From: Tritrichomonas musculus
Lineage: Eukaryota > Parabasalia > Tritrichomonadida > Tritrichomonadidae
Assembly (NCBI GenBank): GCA_039105265.1
Contig: JAPFFF010000007.1
Location: 5,084,001-5,148,000 of the forward strand
Length of the DNA stretch: 64,000 nucleotides
Direction: 5' to 3'
In this document: in pieces, positions 1-9,998 of the stretch
Layout of the letters: every line of letters begins with the position of its first letter
Position numbering within the stretch: position 1 is the stretch's first letter
The notes under the pieces: model-generated
What the model saw: only the letters and a program-made list of their open reading frames with translations
Told to the model about the DNA's origin: nothing
The model's database searches: none
Position numbers and translations under genes: made by a program

Positions 1-2213
1 TTTTGTATGCAGTAATCACAAAGGCCAATGCTTCATCCAGGCAAATCGTCACCAGTCCGTTCTTTGTCCACTGCGTAGCACAGAACTGCGGTGCTGGATT
101 CCATGAAGAAGCAATTGAGAAATTTTTGTTGGATTTAATTCCATCCATTTTGAATGATGATTCGTTGAGAGTTTCATTTATAAAAGAGTATCTCATGTAT
201 GCGAAAAGCGTCAATTCTCCATCATTTGCGGGCGATGTGTACTGCTGTCTTCTGCACGACTATTCGACTGCACTCAAGTGCTACGAGATTGCAAATGAAA
301 GCACTGAAAAAATGTCAAAAATCATTGTCGATCACTCGTCATCGCCGGCTGTCATCAACTGGCTTTTTGCGTGCCTCAAAGGCGGTGATTCAGGCGAGGT
401 TTCATTCCCACGGCTTTCCAAGTTCCTCACGACGAACAAGAATGAAAGCGAGTCACTTCAGATACTCAAAAACGTCCTCGAAGCAGGCTTGCTTTATTCA
501 AACCTGACGGTTATAATAAATGTTTTATTGTCCACTTTTTCAATGGACCAAATAAGTTCACAAAATGTGTTATATGCCTATATTGAGAAGTTTATGATTG
601 GTTCATTCAATCAAATCAATGTGCTTTCAAAAGTGTCACTTGAATATCTTTTGAGTCAAACTTTTTCAGACAAAGAAGAAAGTCATGAAAGTCTTCTTCT
701 TGCGCTTTTGAATGCAAAAGATGAGCAAGAAAGACCAATTGAAATCTTCCCATCATCTGTCATTTATCCCCTCTTTTTGAAGTGCAAGTTGTTTGGCTAC
801 AGGAAGGCGCAAGAAGCACTTGTCACGAACAACAAATCTCGACCCAATTTTTGCATTCAAATATTCATTGATGAGATATTGTCATTCATTGAAAATTCGC
901 CTGCTGAGAGTGACACATTTGAAGCTGAATTGGACAAAAGAAGGAAAGAACTGTACGACTACATTGCATGGCAATATGCGCAAAATGAAGAAGGAGAAAC
1001 GAAAGCAATGATTGAAAAAGTTATCTCTAAAAACATCATTAATTTAATTTGTATTTTTTCACTTCCTGTTGGTCATCAAAAACAGCAGCCAGAATCAACA
1101 GATCAATCTTATCTGCAAGACTTGTTATGTAACATTTTCACTGAGGATTTCACTTGTCATATTTTCGAACAATTGGGCGAAAATGACGAAATTCGAACAA
1201 CTTTCATTCATCATTTAATTTGTTCTGGAATTGAAAAGTCTGAAAAATTGAATGAATTAGTTGCTGCCAATATAATTGGTATTGTTCCATTCTTCTTAAT
1301 GAATCCTTTGTGGCGAGATGATGTCAAGAACTTTATCATCATTTCGAGCCAGCGTTTTCAAGACAATAAAATCATCTGTGATTGTTTGAAATCTCCAAAA
1401 TTTTTGCAAATTTGTGAAATTCACTTTTTGTTTCATTGTTGTTGCTTACTTTGCATACTAAATAACGACACCAGTGATAAGTGCATCCTTTATTTGCAAC
1501 AATTGATACTTTCTTTAAATTCTAAAGATTTCACTTATTCACAATTCAGCACAAATTTGACCTTAATTGAAAATCCAAACGATAGCATTGATGACCAAGA
1601 TGAAGATGATGAATTTAGAGATTCTTCTTTCTTTGATTATGAATCAAGCTTGTCGCATTTAATTACTCTAATTGGTAAAATTAAATATAATATCGATGTC
1701 GTTAAATTAACGGCTTATAAACTTTTTCAGAACGACCTTTCAAACGCTTGGAAAGCTTTTATGAGATTGGTCGATGTTTTCGTTAACGTAATCAAAAAGC
1801 AGTCCGATGATATTGGTACTTATTACTTCGATGACGTAATTGTGCTGTTCCATGACATTTGCTACATTATGTCATCTAATGAAAAAAATAATGTCGACTT
1901 TTGTGAAATTATTCGCGTCACTAGAGAGTCTTTCGCTTGTCTATGTGAGTCATTGAGAAATAAGGTGATTAAAAACGTAATTTCTAATCAAATCTTTTCG
2001 GCTCAGACAATTAAAACTATTGAAAAAAATATCTTAGAAAGACCAAGTCACCAGAGGTCTATCATTAAACAAGCAAAATGTGCAAGATGTAATATGCCTC
2101 TCTTTATCGATGGTATAGGTGTTTATATGTTTGGTTGCGGTCATGGTGTTCATAATTTGGCATATTGTAGGAAAAATGGATTTAAATGTCAGATTTGCTC
2201 TAGTTTGCATTAA
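1..2213 (+). CDS. Vps8-like CORVET/HOPS tethering subunit, C-terminal part
   Basis: The frame is open at the left edge of the window, so the 5' end is missing; about 736 residues are visible. Most of the protein is helical, solenoid-like sequence without obvious low complexity except an acidic patch near residue 530. The last 45 residues form a RING-like zinc module (CARCNMP, then FGCGHGVH, then CQIC at the extreme C-terminus). A long helical repeat body ending in a RING is the architecture of Vps8, Vps11, Vps18 and Vps41, which tether endosomes and lysosomes. The very C-terminal RING and a phrase like VYCCLLHDYSTALKCYEIA fit Vps8 best, but this is an inference. The gene ends in TAA and converges on the Myb gene. 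Confidence 0.6.
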   Translation, partial: LYAVITKANASSRQIVTSPFFVHCVAQNCGAGFHEEAIEKFLLDLIPSILNDDSLRVSFIKEYLMYAKSVNSPSFAGDVYCCLLHDYSTALKCYEIANESTEKMSKIIVDHSSSPAVINWLFACLKGGDSGEVSFPRLSKFLTTNKNESESLQILKNVLEAGLLYSNLTVIINVLLSTFSMDQISSQNVLYAYIEKFMIGSFNQINVLSKVSLEYLLSQTFSDKEESHESLLLALLNAKDEQERPIEIFPSSVIYPLFLKCKLFGYRKAQEALVTNNKSRPNFCIQIFIDEILSFIENSPAESDTFEAELDKRRKELYDYIAWQYAQNEEGETKAMIEKVISKNIINLICIFSLPVGHQKQQPESTDQSYLQDLLCNIFTEDFTCHIFEQLGENDEIRTTFIHHLICSGIEKSEKLNELVAANIIGIVPFFLMNPLWRDDVKNFIIISSQRFQDNKIICDCLKSPKFLQICEIHFLFHCCCLLCILNNDTSDKCILYLQQLILSLNSKDFTYSQFSTNLTLIENPNDSIDDQDEDDEFRDSSFFDYESSLSHLITLIGKIKYNIDVVKLTAYKLFQNDLSNAWKAFMRLVDVFVNVIKKQSDDIGTYYFDDVIVLFHDICYIMSSNEKNNVDFCEIIRVTRESFACLCESLRNKVIKNVISNQIFSAQTIKTIEKNILERPSHQRSIIKQAKCARCNMPLFIDGIGVYMFGCGHGVHNLAYCRKNGFKCQICSSLH

Positions 2214-2654
2214 ACTTATTTTTTTATGATTTTTATTTAAATAAATGATAATATTCTCATGATTATTATATTATTATTAATAGGTAGAGAATTGATTTAA
2301 ATATTTTTTTTTATTATCAGGATTTAGTTTTACAGAAGCTAGGTATATGATATTAGCTATTATTGTGATAAATATCTTTCATTTACGGTCTTATCCCAGT
2401 TTTATTATCTTTTGAAAGATATGGCCATTTTTACTGTCAATTTTTACTTTGAAAAAATAAAAAATAGATAATGGAATTTGGAGGCAAGTTTAAATAATAC
2501 TAAATATCTAAATACTTATATATCAAAAGTTCTTTATTTCCAAAAAAAATAAGATGTATAAAAACGGTCAATATTGATCAATATTAAATATCTAACAGAA
2601 AAACAAATAAATATAAATAAAAGACATCTGAGCATCATAATGAAATCAAAAATT
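2214..2654. other. Convergent intergenic region
   Basis: This AT-rich DNA lies between the 3' ends of the Vps8-like gene and the Myb gene. I see no open frame, RNA gene or repeat in it. It presumably holds the two 3' UTRs and polyadenylation signals. Confidence 0.6.
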
Positions 2655-3782
2655 TCATTTGAATGTATCATTTTCGCCAGTTTGCGTTTTAATGGGTGAA
2701 AAAAATCCGCTAAATGTTTGAGTTGGAGATACTAATCCACCGAAAGCTCCTGGAGTTGATGCAAAGTTAGGTTTTGGAGATATTGGAGTAAAGAGCCCAT
2801 TTTCACCTGTTGCAGTGTATGGTGTAATTGCAAATGGTGTAAATGGAAAAGTGGAACTAAACAGAGAGTTTGGAGCCATGTCATTATTATTATTTTCTGG
2901 TATTTGGAGAGGAGGGGGTTGCATTTTTGGATGAGAACTGCTAGTTGGATTTGCGGCATTCTGAGTATTAGTATTTTGATTAGCAACGGCTGTATTTGGA
3001 TTTGGATTTGCGTTATTATTAGCGTTTGCTGTTGCATCGTTCATAGAATCTGGACGAGGTAGATCTTTTGGCGGTATTTGATTCACCATCATTTGTTGCG
3101 GCATATTCATACCATTATTTTGTGTAAATCTTGGCATAGAATTGTTCACGTTTTGAGCTTGCATGAATTGATTATTAACAAAATTTTTATCATTTTGAGC
3201 AGGGTTGTCTAAATTGAATTTTTTGTTATTAGTATTATTAGCGTTGTTATGAGTTTTCTGCTTATATTGCCTTCTTGAAGAATCTGGCAAAACATATTCG
3301 TTTCCATTTTGATCAACTTGAATTCGCTTTGAAATTGATGAATTCCATCGATTTTTAATTGCATTATCAGTCCTACCTGGGATCATTTTAGCTATTGTAG
3401 ACCATTTTGGTCCAATCTGTTTATGCTGAGTAAAAATAAGATTATCTTCTTCTGGCGTCCATTGGACCTTTTTAACTGATGGATCAAGGTGATTAAACCA
3501 TCGCTCACGGCATTGTTTTGAAGAACGATTTGGTAGAATGGCAGTAATGCGGGGCCAACCACGAGCACCGTTTTGATTTACGTAATTAATGATTAATTGG
3601 TCTTCTTCAGCAGTAAAAGGGCCCTTTGTTATATTTGGATCAAGGCACTTTTCCCATCTTGCTGCAACTTGAGAAGCAGTTCGCTTTGGAAGGTGTTGAG
3701 CTATCAGGTTCCATTGCTTTCCATGAGTTTGAACAAGTTGCTTGAGAATATTATCTTCATTTTCATCCCAATTACGTCCCAT
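2655..3782 (-). CDS. Myb-like DNA-binding protein with three repeats
   Basis: The 375-residue protein starts at an ATG at 3782. Three Myb/SANT repeats fill residues 1-155: WDENEDNILKQLVQ, then FTAEEDQLIINYV, then WTPEEDNLIF, each with spaced Trp or Phe residues and helix-turn-helix ends such as SSKQCRERW and TDNAIKNRW. This R1R2R3 layout is that of c-Myb type sequence-specific DNA binders. The remainder is low in complexity, rich in Asn, Gln and Pro, and probably disordered (for instance a run of NPNPNTAVANQNTNTQN). Trichomonads carry many Myb regulators, and some control adhesion and iron-response genes in Trichomonas. Which promoter this one binds cannot be told. It is an intact gene with no frame breaks. 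Confidence 0.88.
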   Translation of the reverse strand: MGRNWDENEDNILKQLVQTHGKQWNLIAQHLPKRTASQVAARWEKCLDPNITKGPFTAEEDQLIINYVNQNGARGWPRITAILPNRSSKQCRERWFNHLDPSVKKVQWTPEEDNLIFTQHKQIGPKWSTIAKMIPGRTDNAIKNRWNSSISKRIQVDQNGNEYVLPDSSRRQYKQKTHNNANNTNNKKFNLDNPAQNDKNFVNNQFMQAQNVNNSMPRFTQNNGMNMPQQMMVNQIPPKDLPRPDSMNDATANANNNANPNPNTAVANQNTNTQNAANPTSSSHPKMQPPPLQIPENNNNDMAPNSLFSSTFPFTPFAITPYTATGENGLFTPISPKPNFASTPGAFGGLVSPTQTFSGFFSPIKTQTGENDTFK

Positions 3783-4277
3783 TTGATAATTTACTTTCTT
3801 TTTTTAATTCAAGAAGAAAAAAAAATTGTAGTTCAAATTTTTTTTTATGATTAATATGGTATTATCTTGAAATGTAAATGATTATTTTATTATTAATTTG
3901 TTTTTATTATGTTAAAATATATAATTGATTGTTTTCATACATTATTATTTGTAATTAATAAATAATTAATAAAGATTTTAAATAAACATCATTTTGAAAA
4001 ATAGCGCCATTTTTAAAAACGGTTATAACGGTTTTTATATAACGAATTAAATAATTAATGAATACTTTTTGTATATTTAATTGGTCAAATATACTTATCA
4101 AATTATTTTTAATTTATCCTTCAAAAATATGTGTAAAATAAAAAACTTTTTTAATAATGTACATTAATTAATAATTTTACAAATAATTTTTAATTAGTTT
4201 TTGATAAATATTTATTCTTAATTGAAAAATAATTCCTTTAATATTTTCAATTAAATTTAATCGTTAAAAATTTTAAA
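3783..4277. promoter_or_regulatory. Divergent promoter region between Myb and ankyrin genes
   Basis: About 495 bases separate the two divergent start codons. The sequence is extremely AT-rich, with one GC island near 4000-4030 (AATAGCGCCATTTTTAAAA followed by ACGGTTATAACGG). The ACGGTTATAACGG stretch contains AACGG/AACNG-type cores resembling Myb recognition sites, so autoregulation is possible but unproven. I see no coding sequence. Confidence 0.4.
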
Positions 4278-6419
4278 ATGAATATTGATAGCCTTCTTCA
4301 TGATTATTCAAGCTTTTTTAAAACACGTATATATCTTCAGAATAAAATATTGAAAATTAATGAATCCAATGTTGATGAACTGAAGAAAAAAATAAAGGAT
4401 TCAGGGATCTTGAATAACAAAAGTAATTGTAGATTTGTATTAGATGCATTGTCGTCTGCATTTTATGCAAGACCTGGATCCTTTGATTTTTATATTGATA
4501 TTATTGATAGTATTAAAGAAGATATCCAAAAATATTTTACAAGTGATGAACTTTTCTTTGATTTTTTCATTTTAAACAATGCAAGACTAAAGCTTTATCA
4601 AATTGGTCTGATTGATTTAACCACATTTGCCAAGATTAGAGAAGTTGACACAGAAACAATTATTTTTTTCTCGCCAGAAATACTAAAACTCATTGAAACT
4701 CAGCCAGACATGATGCGAGGCACATATTTCAAAAAGATAAAAAGTCAAATAATAAAATACAGTGAAAAGATCAAATCAAATGAAATCGCACGTCACTCTA
4801 CGATTTCATTTAGTGAAGACAAAATTTCAAAGATAATTGAAAGCGATTCAATTTCTGAATTTCAAAGCATCATATCACAAACCAATTTATCAATTAATTC
4901 GAAGATTCAATTAAGTGATGAAGTACAGTTTGTATTGCCATCAAATAATCCGTCACTCATTGAATATTCAATGTTTTTCAATTCAATTGAAATCTTCAAA
5001 TTTCTGTTGTTGAATAGCGCGCAAATGGACAAATGTGATTCACCTTGTTTTGCGGTTGCTGGTGGAAGTTATGATGTAATTCATCAGCTTGAACAAAAGA
5101 ACATCATTGCTGATAATAAAACTTCGTTGTTGATCAACATAGCAATTCGTTATCATCGTAATGAAATTGTCGATTATTTGAATGAATCGTTGGGTTTCGG
5201 TTTCGACTTCGAGTCGTTGGCAAGCAGCATCAGATACAATAATTATTACGCTTTCACTAAAACAGTTCAAATGCTAAAAAGTAACCCAAACGAAAGAAGC
5301 GCTGACTTTGAGACAGCTCTCTACATTTGCGTAAACTTCGGAAGAATCGAGTTTCTGAAGTTTCTCTCGCACGTCGATGGAATCGACTTCAATGCAAAAT
5401 CCATCTCTGTAGAATGGAGTCCACTCCACCTCGCAGCATCCTACAACCAGCTCGAAACGATCAAGTACCTGTGCACAATGAATTCATCATCTGACGAATC
5501 AAATCATGAAAAAGACAAAACTCAAAACAGCAAAGCTATAAATAGCAACAATCAAAATAGCAACATGAATAACAATGATCAAAGCAACAAAACTATAAAT
5601 AACAATGATCAAAATAACAGCATGAATAACAACAATCAAAATAACAGCATGAATAACAACAATCAAAATAACAGCATGAATAACAATGCTCAAAGCAACA
5701 AAACTATAAATAACAATGATCAAAATAACAACATGAATAACAACAATCAAAATAACAGCATGAATAACAATGCTCAAAGCAACAAAACTATAAATAACAA
5801 TGATCAAAACAGCAACATGAATAACAATGATCAAAATAACAATTTGAACAATGTGGATGGTAATGAATGTAGGATGGATGAGGCTAAAAAGCAAGATGGC
5901 TGCTGTGATGAAGATGATAGCGAGGCTGATAGTGATGGTGACAGTTTTGACAATGTATTTATTAGTGACAGTCCAAAAGTGACAAGCAGTCACGATAGAT
6001 TCATTGATGTCAATGTGAAGTCAATCAGCTTGATGACTCCTCTTCACTTGGCTGCCTCGAATGGCTTTGCAGAAGTTGTCTCTTTTCTTTGCTCACTGAA
6101 GGACGTTAATGTGAATGCAACCAACATTAGAGGCGAGACTCCTCTTCACTTCGCTGCCACCAGTAACATCGAGATGGTGAAAAATCTTTGCTCTAGAACT
6201 GATATCAATGTCAACGCAGTCAACGTGGACGGAGAAACGCCCCTTTTCTTCGCGATTAAAAAAGAAGATGTTGAAATAGTCAAGTTTTTTTTATCTCTTC
6301 CTGGTATTGATAAGAATGTAGTGGCGAGAAATGGTCAAACACCAGTAAGTCTTGCTCTAAAAAGATTTAATTTATATAGAAGTGATAAATGTTATGATAT
6401 TTATTTTTTATTAAAGTAA
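4278..6419 (+). CDS. Ankyrin repeat protein with DUF3447-like N-terminus and Asn-rich insert
   Basis: The protein is 713 residues from an ATG at 4278. Residues 1-300 form the N-terminal domain seen in the large trichomonad ankyrin family (DUF3447-like), including the phrase NPSLIEYSMFFNSIEIFKFLL. The same domain recurs at 23464-24789 and, as a relic, at 57217-57790. Ankyrin repeats follow (WSPLHLAASYNQLETIKYL, TPLHLAASNGFAEVVSFL, TPLHFAATSNIEMVKNL, TPLFFAIKKEDVEIVKFF). Between the first of these and the second lies a roughly 130-residue insert made of NNNQNNSM-type repeats and then an acidic Asp/Glu run. The family is expected to mediate protein-protein contacts; the partner is unknown. The frame is intact. 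Confidence 0.85.
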   Translation: MNIDSLLHDYSSFFKTRIYLQNKILKINESNVDELKKKIKDSGILNNKSNCRFVLDALSSAFYARPGSFDFYIDIIDSIKEDIQKYFTSDELFFDFFILNNARLKLYQIGLIDLTTFAKIREVDTETIIFFSPEILKLIETQPDMMRGTYFKKIKSQIIKYSEKIKSNEIARHSTISFSEDKISKIIESDSISEFQSIISQTNLSINSKIQLSDEVQFVLPSNNPSLIEYSMFFNSIEIFKFLLLNSAQMDKCDSPCFAVAGGSYDVIHQLEQKNIIADNKTSLLINIAIRYHRNEIVDYLNESLGFGFDFESLASSIRYNNYYAFTKTVQMLKSNPNERSADFETALYICVNFGRIEFLKFLSHVDGIDFNAKSISVEWSPLHLAASYNQLETIKYLCTMNSSSDESNHEKDKTQNSKAINSNNQNSNMNNNDQSNKTINNNDQNNSMNNNNQNNSMNNNNQNNSMNNNAQSNKTINNNDQNNNMNNNNQNNSMNNNAQSNKTINNNDQNSNMNNNDQNNNLNNVDGNECRMDEAKKQDGCCDEDDSEADSDGDSFDNVFISDSPKVTSSHDRFIDVNVKSISLMTPLHLAASNGFAEVVSFLCSLKDVNVNATNIRGETPLHFAATSNIEMVKNLCSRTDINVNAVNVDGETPLFFAIKKEDVEIVKFFLSLPGIDKNVVARNGQTPVSLALKRFNLYRSDKCYDIYFLLK
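5512..5850 (+). repeat. In-frame Asn-rich tandem repeats
   Basis: Units of about 24-36 nt of the type AATAACAATGATCAAAATAA are repeated more than ten times, encoding N-N-x-Q-x-N blocks interspersed with S-M and K-T-I. They lie inside the ankyrin gene and probably vary in copy number between strains. Confidence 0.8.
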
Positions 6420-7090
6420 AAAAAAAAAAAAATGATATTGTATTACTTAAACATAATGTTATATAAAGTGATAGAAATAAAGGGGGTCGATTCAAAAAAT
6501 AATTAATTTTAAAGGAAAACGATACTAAAAATTGATTTTGAGAAAAAAATATTTGAAAAAATTTTTTTTTCTTAAAATAATATTTTCTGAAAAATATTCA
6601 GTAATTCTATATCAGTTGGGCAAAGAAATGGATTTCGTCCTCCAACATCTGATGTTCCCAATGATAACCAAGTGCTGTTTTAAGAATAAAGCGTGTAAGG
6701 GTTAATGGTGTTAATTTTATTTGCAAATCGATCAACACATGCTCAATCCAAGTGTCAAATGTCATTAATGGATCATCTATCTTATACAAAATAATTTTTT
6801 TTTTGTAAAAATGGAAAATCATTCATAGGAATGAGCTCCATCTTTAAAAAAAGTGAAATAAAAAAAGTGAAATGTATAATCAGATTTTGAATTAATGATA
6901 ATATTAAAATTGTATGTTTTAATCGAAATAATTGTAATAAACGGTTTTTTACTATACAGTTTTTTTTTTTTACTATATAGTTTTTTACACAACGTTATGT
7001 TTCACTCAACTTCCTCGGTTATCATTTTTTTTTTTTTTTTTTTTCTACATTATCAAACAAAAATTATGAATTTAAAAAATCTCAGCAAAA
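6420..7090. other. Intergenic, AT-rich, no gene seen
   Basis: Homopolymer A and T runs dominate. A 71-codon minus-strand frame at 6607-6822 has an ATG and a slightly better base balance than its surroundings, but I recognise no family in it and do not call it. Confidence 0.4.
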
Positions 7091-7098
7091 GAAGGAAG

Positions 7099-7673
7099 TA
7101 TAGCATCCTGTTAGACTTGTTATTTTGAGAATCGATATCAAAAACGTCACTTTTTTTGCATATGATACTCGATTATCAGTTTTAAAATCTGATTTCGAGA
7201 TTATCGATTATCAAGATATCAGATATGAAATGTGATATAAAAATAATTGTAAACTTGATATCAATTACCGAGATCTCGAGATCTCAAACAGATTTATCTT
7301 TTTTTATAATTGGTATTTGTGATTTTATAATATTTAAAAATATATAATATAATGTATTGATGTTTATTTTAAGATTAAAATCATAAAATACATTCTTTTT
7401 TATGAAATATTTGAGATAAAATTACGATCATATATTTATCAAAAAGTTTAATTGAAAATTCAGATATCAAAAGCTGAGAAAAAAAATTCTCGATCTCTGA
7501 AATCGATCTCGAGAATCTGTGCATATTTATGTATCGATATCAAAAAGTCAATCAATTATCGATCTCGAGAATCGGAGAATAACAAGTCTACATCCTGTTA
7601 ATGACAAAAAGTTTAACTTTTTGAATTTATATTTTTTTTCATCATTGAAAAATGACATTAACAGGATGCTATA
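7099..7673. mobile_element. Small inverted-repeat transposon (MITE), interrupted by another
   Basis: The outer ends are TATAGCATCCTGTTAATG and its near-perfect inverse CATTAACAGGATGCTATA, flanked by the direct repeat GAAGGAAG (7091-7098 and 7674-7681; a ninth base, T, also matches). Without the insertion at 7112 the element would be only about 90 bp. An 8-9 bp duplication fits hAT or Mutator-like families. It has no coding capacity. Confidence 0.65.
7112..7590. mobile_element. MITE nested in the outer MITE, 8-bp target duplication
   Basis: The 479-bp element begins TAGACTTGTTATT and ends AATAACAAGTCTA, and is flanked by CATCCTGT at 7104-7111 and 7591-7598. The interior is full of short palindromes (GATATC, CTCGAG, CGATATC), so the whole can fold extensively. 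An 8-bp duplication suggests the hAT superfamily. There is no open frame. Confidence 0.75.
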
Positions 7674-7739
7674 GAAGGAAGTTCACTTGGAAAATGATTC
7701 TATAATATATGAATTCTACCTTTTTTTTTGAAAAAATAC

Positions 7740-9625
7740 CTTTTGGAAAAAAATTGAATTATTTTTTTGAGAAAATTGAATGGGATGGAAATTGTTTATT
7801 GTTTTTTATGATTTTATCATTAGTGTATTAAAACTCTGTTATTTTCCCAAATAATAAAAAATATGAGTGCATTGATTTGCTTTCAAGTGGTGTTGAAAAT
7901 ATTTCATTAGACAAATATCCAAATTTTCTCCGAATTCGAATATCAAAATGTCATAAATTACGCACAGTTACTCTTTCAAATATGCCCAAACTACAAGTAG
8001 TAGATCTTCTAGACAATGGGAATCTTCAATTGGTAACATCATTAATAGCAGTTGATGCTGGATTTAATCTAAACCTCACCAAATTGAAAGGAATATCCAT
8101 CGCCATATAGTTACCAAATTCTTCTTGAAAACATGAAAAACATCGTTTATCTTGATCTCTCAGGTATGGCAGATTTAAACGTACATAAAGTTTTTCAGAA
8201 TTGTCCCAATCTTGAATGTTTTGTATGTTCAGCAGGCACAACGATAAATTTATCAGAGGTTGCACAGAGCCATTCATTGAAAATCCTCCAAATTTCATCA
8301 GCTCAACTGTGATTCAGTTGACATGAACACGAATTTGAAAATCATTATTTTTGACGGTTGTAAAGACTACACGCAATGTGTTGTTGGAAACGTTGATCTT
8401 CTTGATCAGTTCTAAATCGAACAAAAAAAAAAAAAAAAAAAAATTTTTTTGTGAATTCATTGATTTTGTCCCAAAGTATCAGTCACTTCAGAGATTGCTT
8501 TGCGGACCCTGGGGCGTCCCTGAGGTTGACATGAAGGTTCCTGTTGAAGTTCAGCATTCGATAATTAAACCACCGGAAGGAATAAATTGTGAACGCGCTG
8601 TGGATGCAGTTGTTGGCTCGTTAATGGCATCGGCAGAGATGGACATGATTGGCGTTGGTGTTGAATTCATCAATGGTTGCATGTCAAAACCGCTCCTTCT
8701 TGGCCATCCAAACATCACATGGTCGCATCCACGCTGCAATCGTCACAACAAACGATTCGTGAGAGGCACGCCAACCGACAATACATCGCAAAGCATCCTC
8801 ATAATGCGAACAATTGTTGATTCAAACACAAAAATGACAAATTCATCTTTCACATTCAAAAATGTATGAATTGATCCCCTCAATTTCGGAATGAAGCTCA
8901 GAACACAGGCACCAAGGTGTCCTTGGATGTGGATCAACAACGCATGCTGTCGCCAATCATGGAAAGTTCAAAATTGATCCAATATTCGCTTCAAATGAAA
9001 TCTGGATTAAAACTGGAAAAAAGGTCGCTCCAAGCGGTTCTGTAATGAGAATAGCGCCATGTGGCACTTTCGCTTTTTGGGATGATGAAATTGTAGTGAA
9101 ACACTCTGAAATTTATGCAAAAGTGACACATGCTGATCCAGGGTGCGTTTTTGCGTCTGTTGCTTCTGGACTTCTCATCGCGAGATACATTCAATGGAAT
9201 GCTGGAATGTTGGGAGAAGCAGAACCTGATATTGATGAAATTTTAGAACTTGCTAAAAAAAAGTGCCAGAAATTGAATATTATAATGATGAAGTTAACAT
9301 TTATTCATACTGTAAAACTGTTGAAGAATGGAATTTATCAGAAGAGGAAAAAATTGGTTACAGTCTCAAGGCGTTTGGAAGTGCTGTTTGGGCACTCAGA
9401 TATTGCAAATCGATTGATGAAGGAATCGAGACGGTGATCAGAGAAGGTGGTGATGCTGATACGAATGGAGCAGTCGTTGGTGCTTTGCTTGGGGCCAAAT
9501 TTGGATTTAAGGGTATTCCAAAAGAATATATTGAGTTTATGTTCGTTGGACAATGGATGTTCAGAGAGATAGCGCCTTTTATGAAATTAATGGGATTAAA
9601 AATGCTTCCTTCTCCTTATATTTAA
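7740..9625 (+). pseudogene. Broken LRR / ADP-ribosylglycohydrolase fusion gene
   Basis: The 5' part (to about 8320) encodes leucine-rich repeat pieces (LRTVTLSNMPKLQVVDLLDN; later NIVYLDLSGMADLNVHKVF) in two different frames. A poly-A run near 8420 separates it from a DraG-type ADP-ribosylglycohydrolase: ERAVDAVVGSLMASAE, RGTPTDNTSQSILIMRTIVD, then GGDADTNGAVVGALLGAKFG near the C-terminus. The last is the metal-binding signature of the family, which removes ADP-ribose from proteins. At least four frame changes are visible (about 8100, 8400, 8870 and at the A-run near 9260), so no full product can be made. The LRR-hydrolase order suggests a fusion in the parent gene, though two neighbouring relics cannot be excluded. 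Confidence 0.75.
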
Positions 9626-9998
9626 AAAAAAAATTTATATAAAAAAAAAAAATATTTATATTTCGTTGTTTTTTTGGTAAATTGAAATCCAATTTGCTAG
9701 AATGGTGCAAAAATTGTAGGAAAAATTGCTTTTTTTATTGTTAATTCAAGAATATATTGGAATGAATACTCTCCAATATAAAGGCCAAATATTCTCTTAA
9801 AAAATAAGGTTAACAAATTTATAAAGAATCAATATTTGATTACCTATTAAAAAAATAAACATTATTATTTTCTAATATGTTTATAACAAAATTGTATAAA
9901 TTAAAAAATTAAAAATTTATTAATGTTGTTGTGCTAATTATAAGATATTAATTGATTAATACTTTTATTTATTTTTTCAAAATAAAGGCGCCATTCAA
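9626..9998. promoter_or_regulatory. AT-rich upstream region of the NSUN gene
   Basis: There is no coding sequence. ATAAAGGCCAAATATTCTC occurs near 9777, and AATAAAGGCGCCATTCAA lies directly before the ATG at 9999. Both resemble the GGCC/GCGCC motif found ahead of several other genes here. Confidence 0.35.

Noticed and set aside
5499..5993. Long open minus-strand frame of Ile/Val-rich sequence
   Set aside because: It is the complement of the Asn-rich repeats of the plus-strand ankyrin gene; repeat-derived and hydrophobic without sense.
6607..6822. Possible small gene of 71 codons on the minus strand
   Set aside because: No recognised domain, no neighbouring support, and a Lys/Phe-rich start typical of AT-rich chance frames.
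8351..8460. Continuous frame joining LRR relic and hydrolase through a Lys run
   Set aside because: The frame is bridged only by a poly-A tract; the LRR signal upstream is in another frame, so no real continuous gene is shown.
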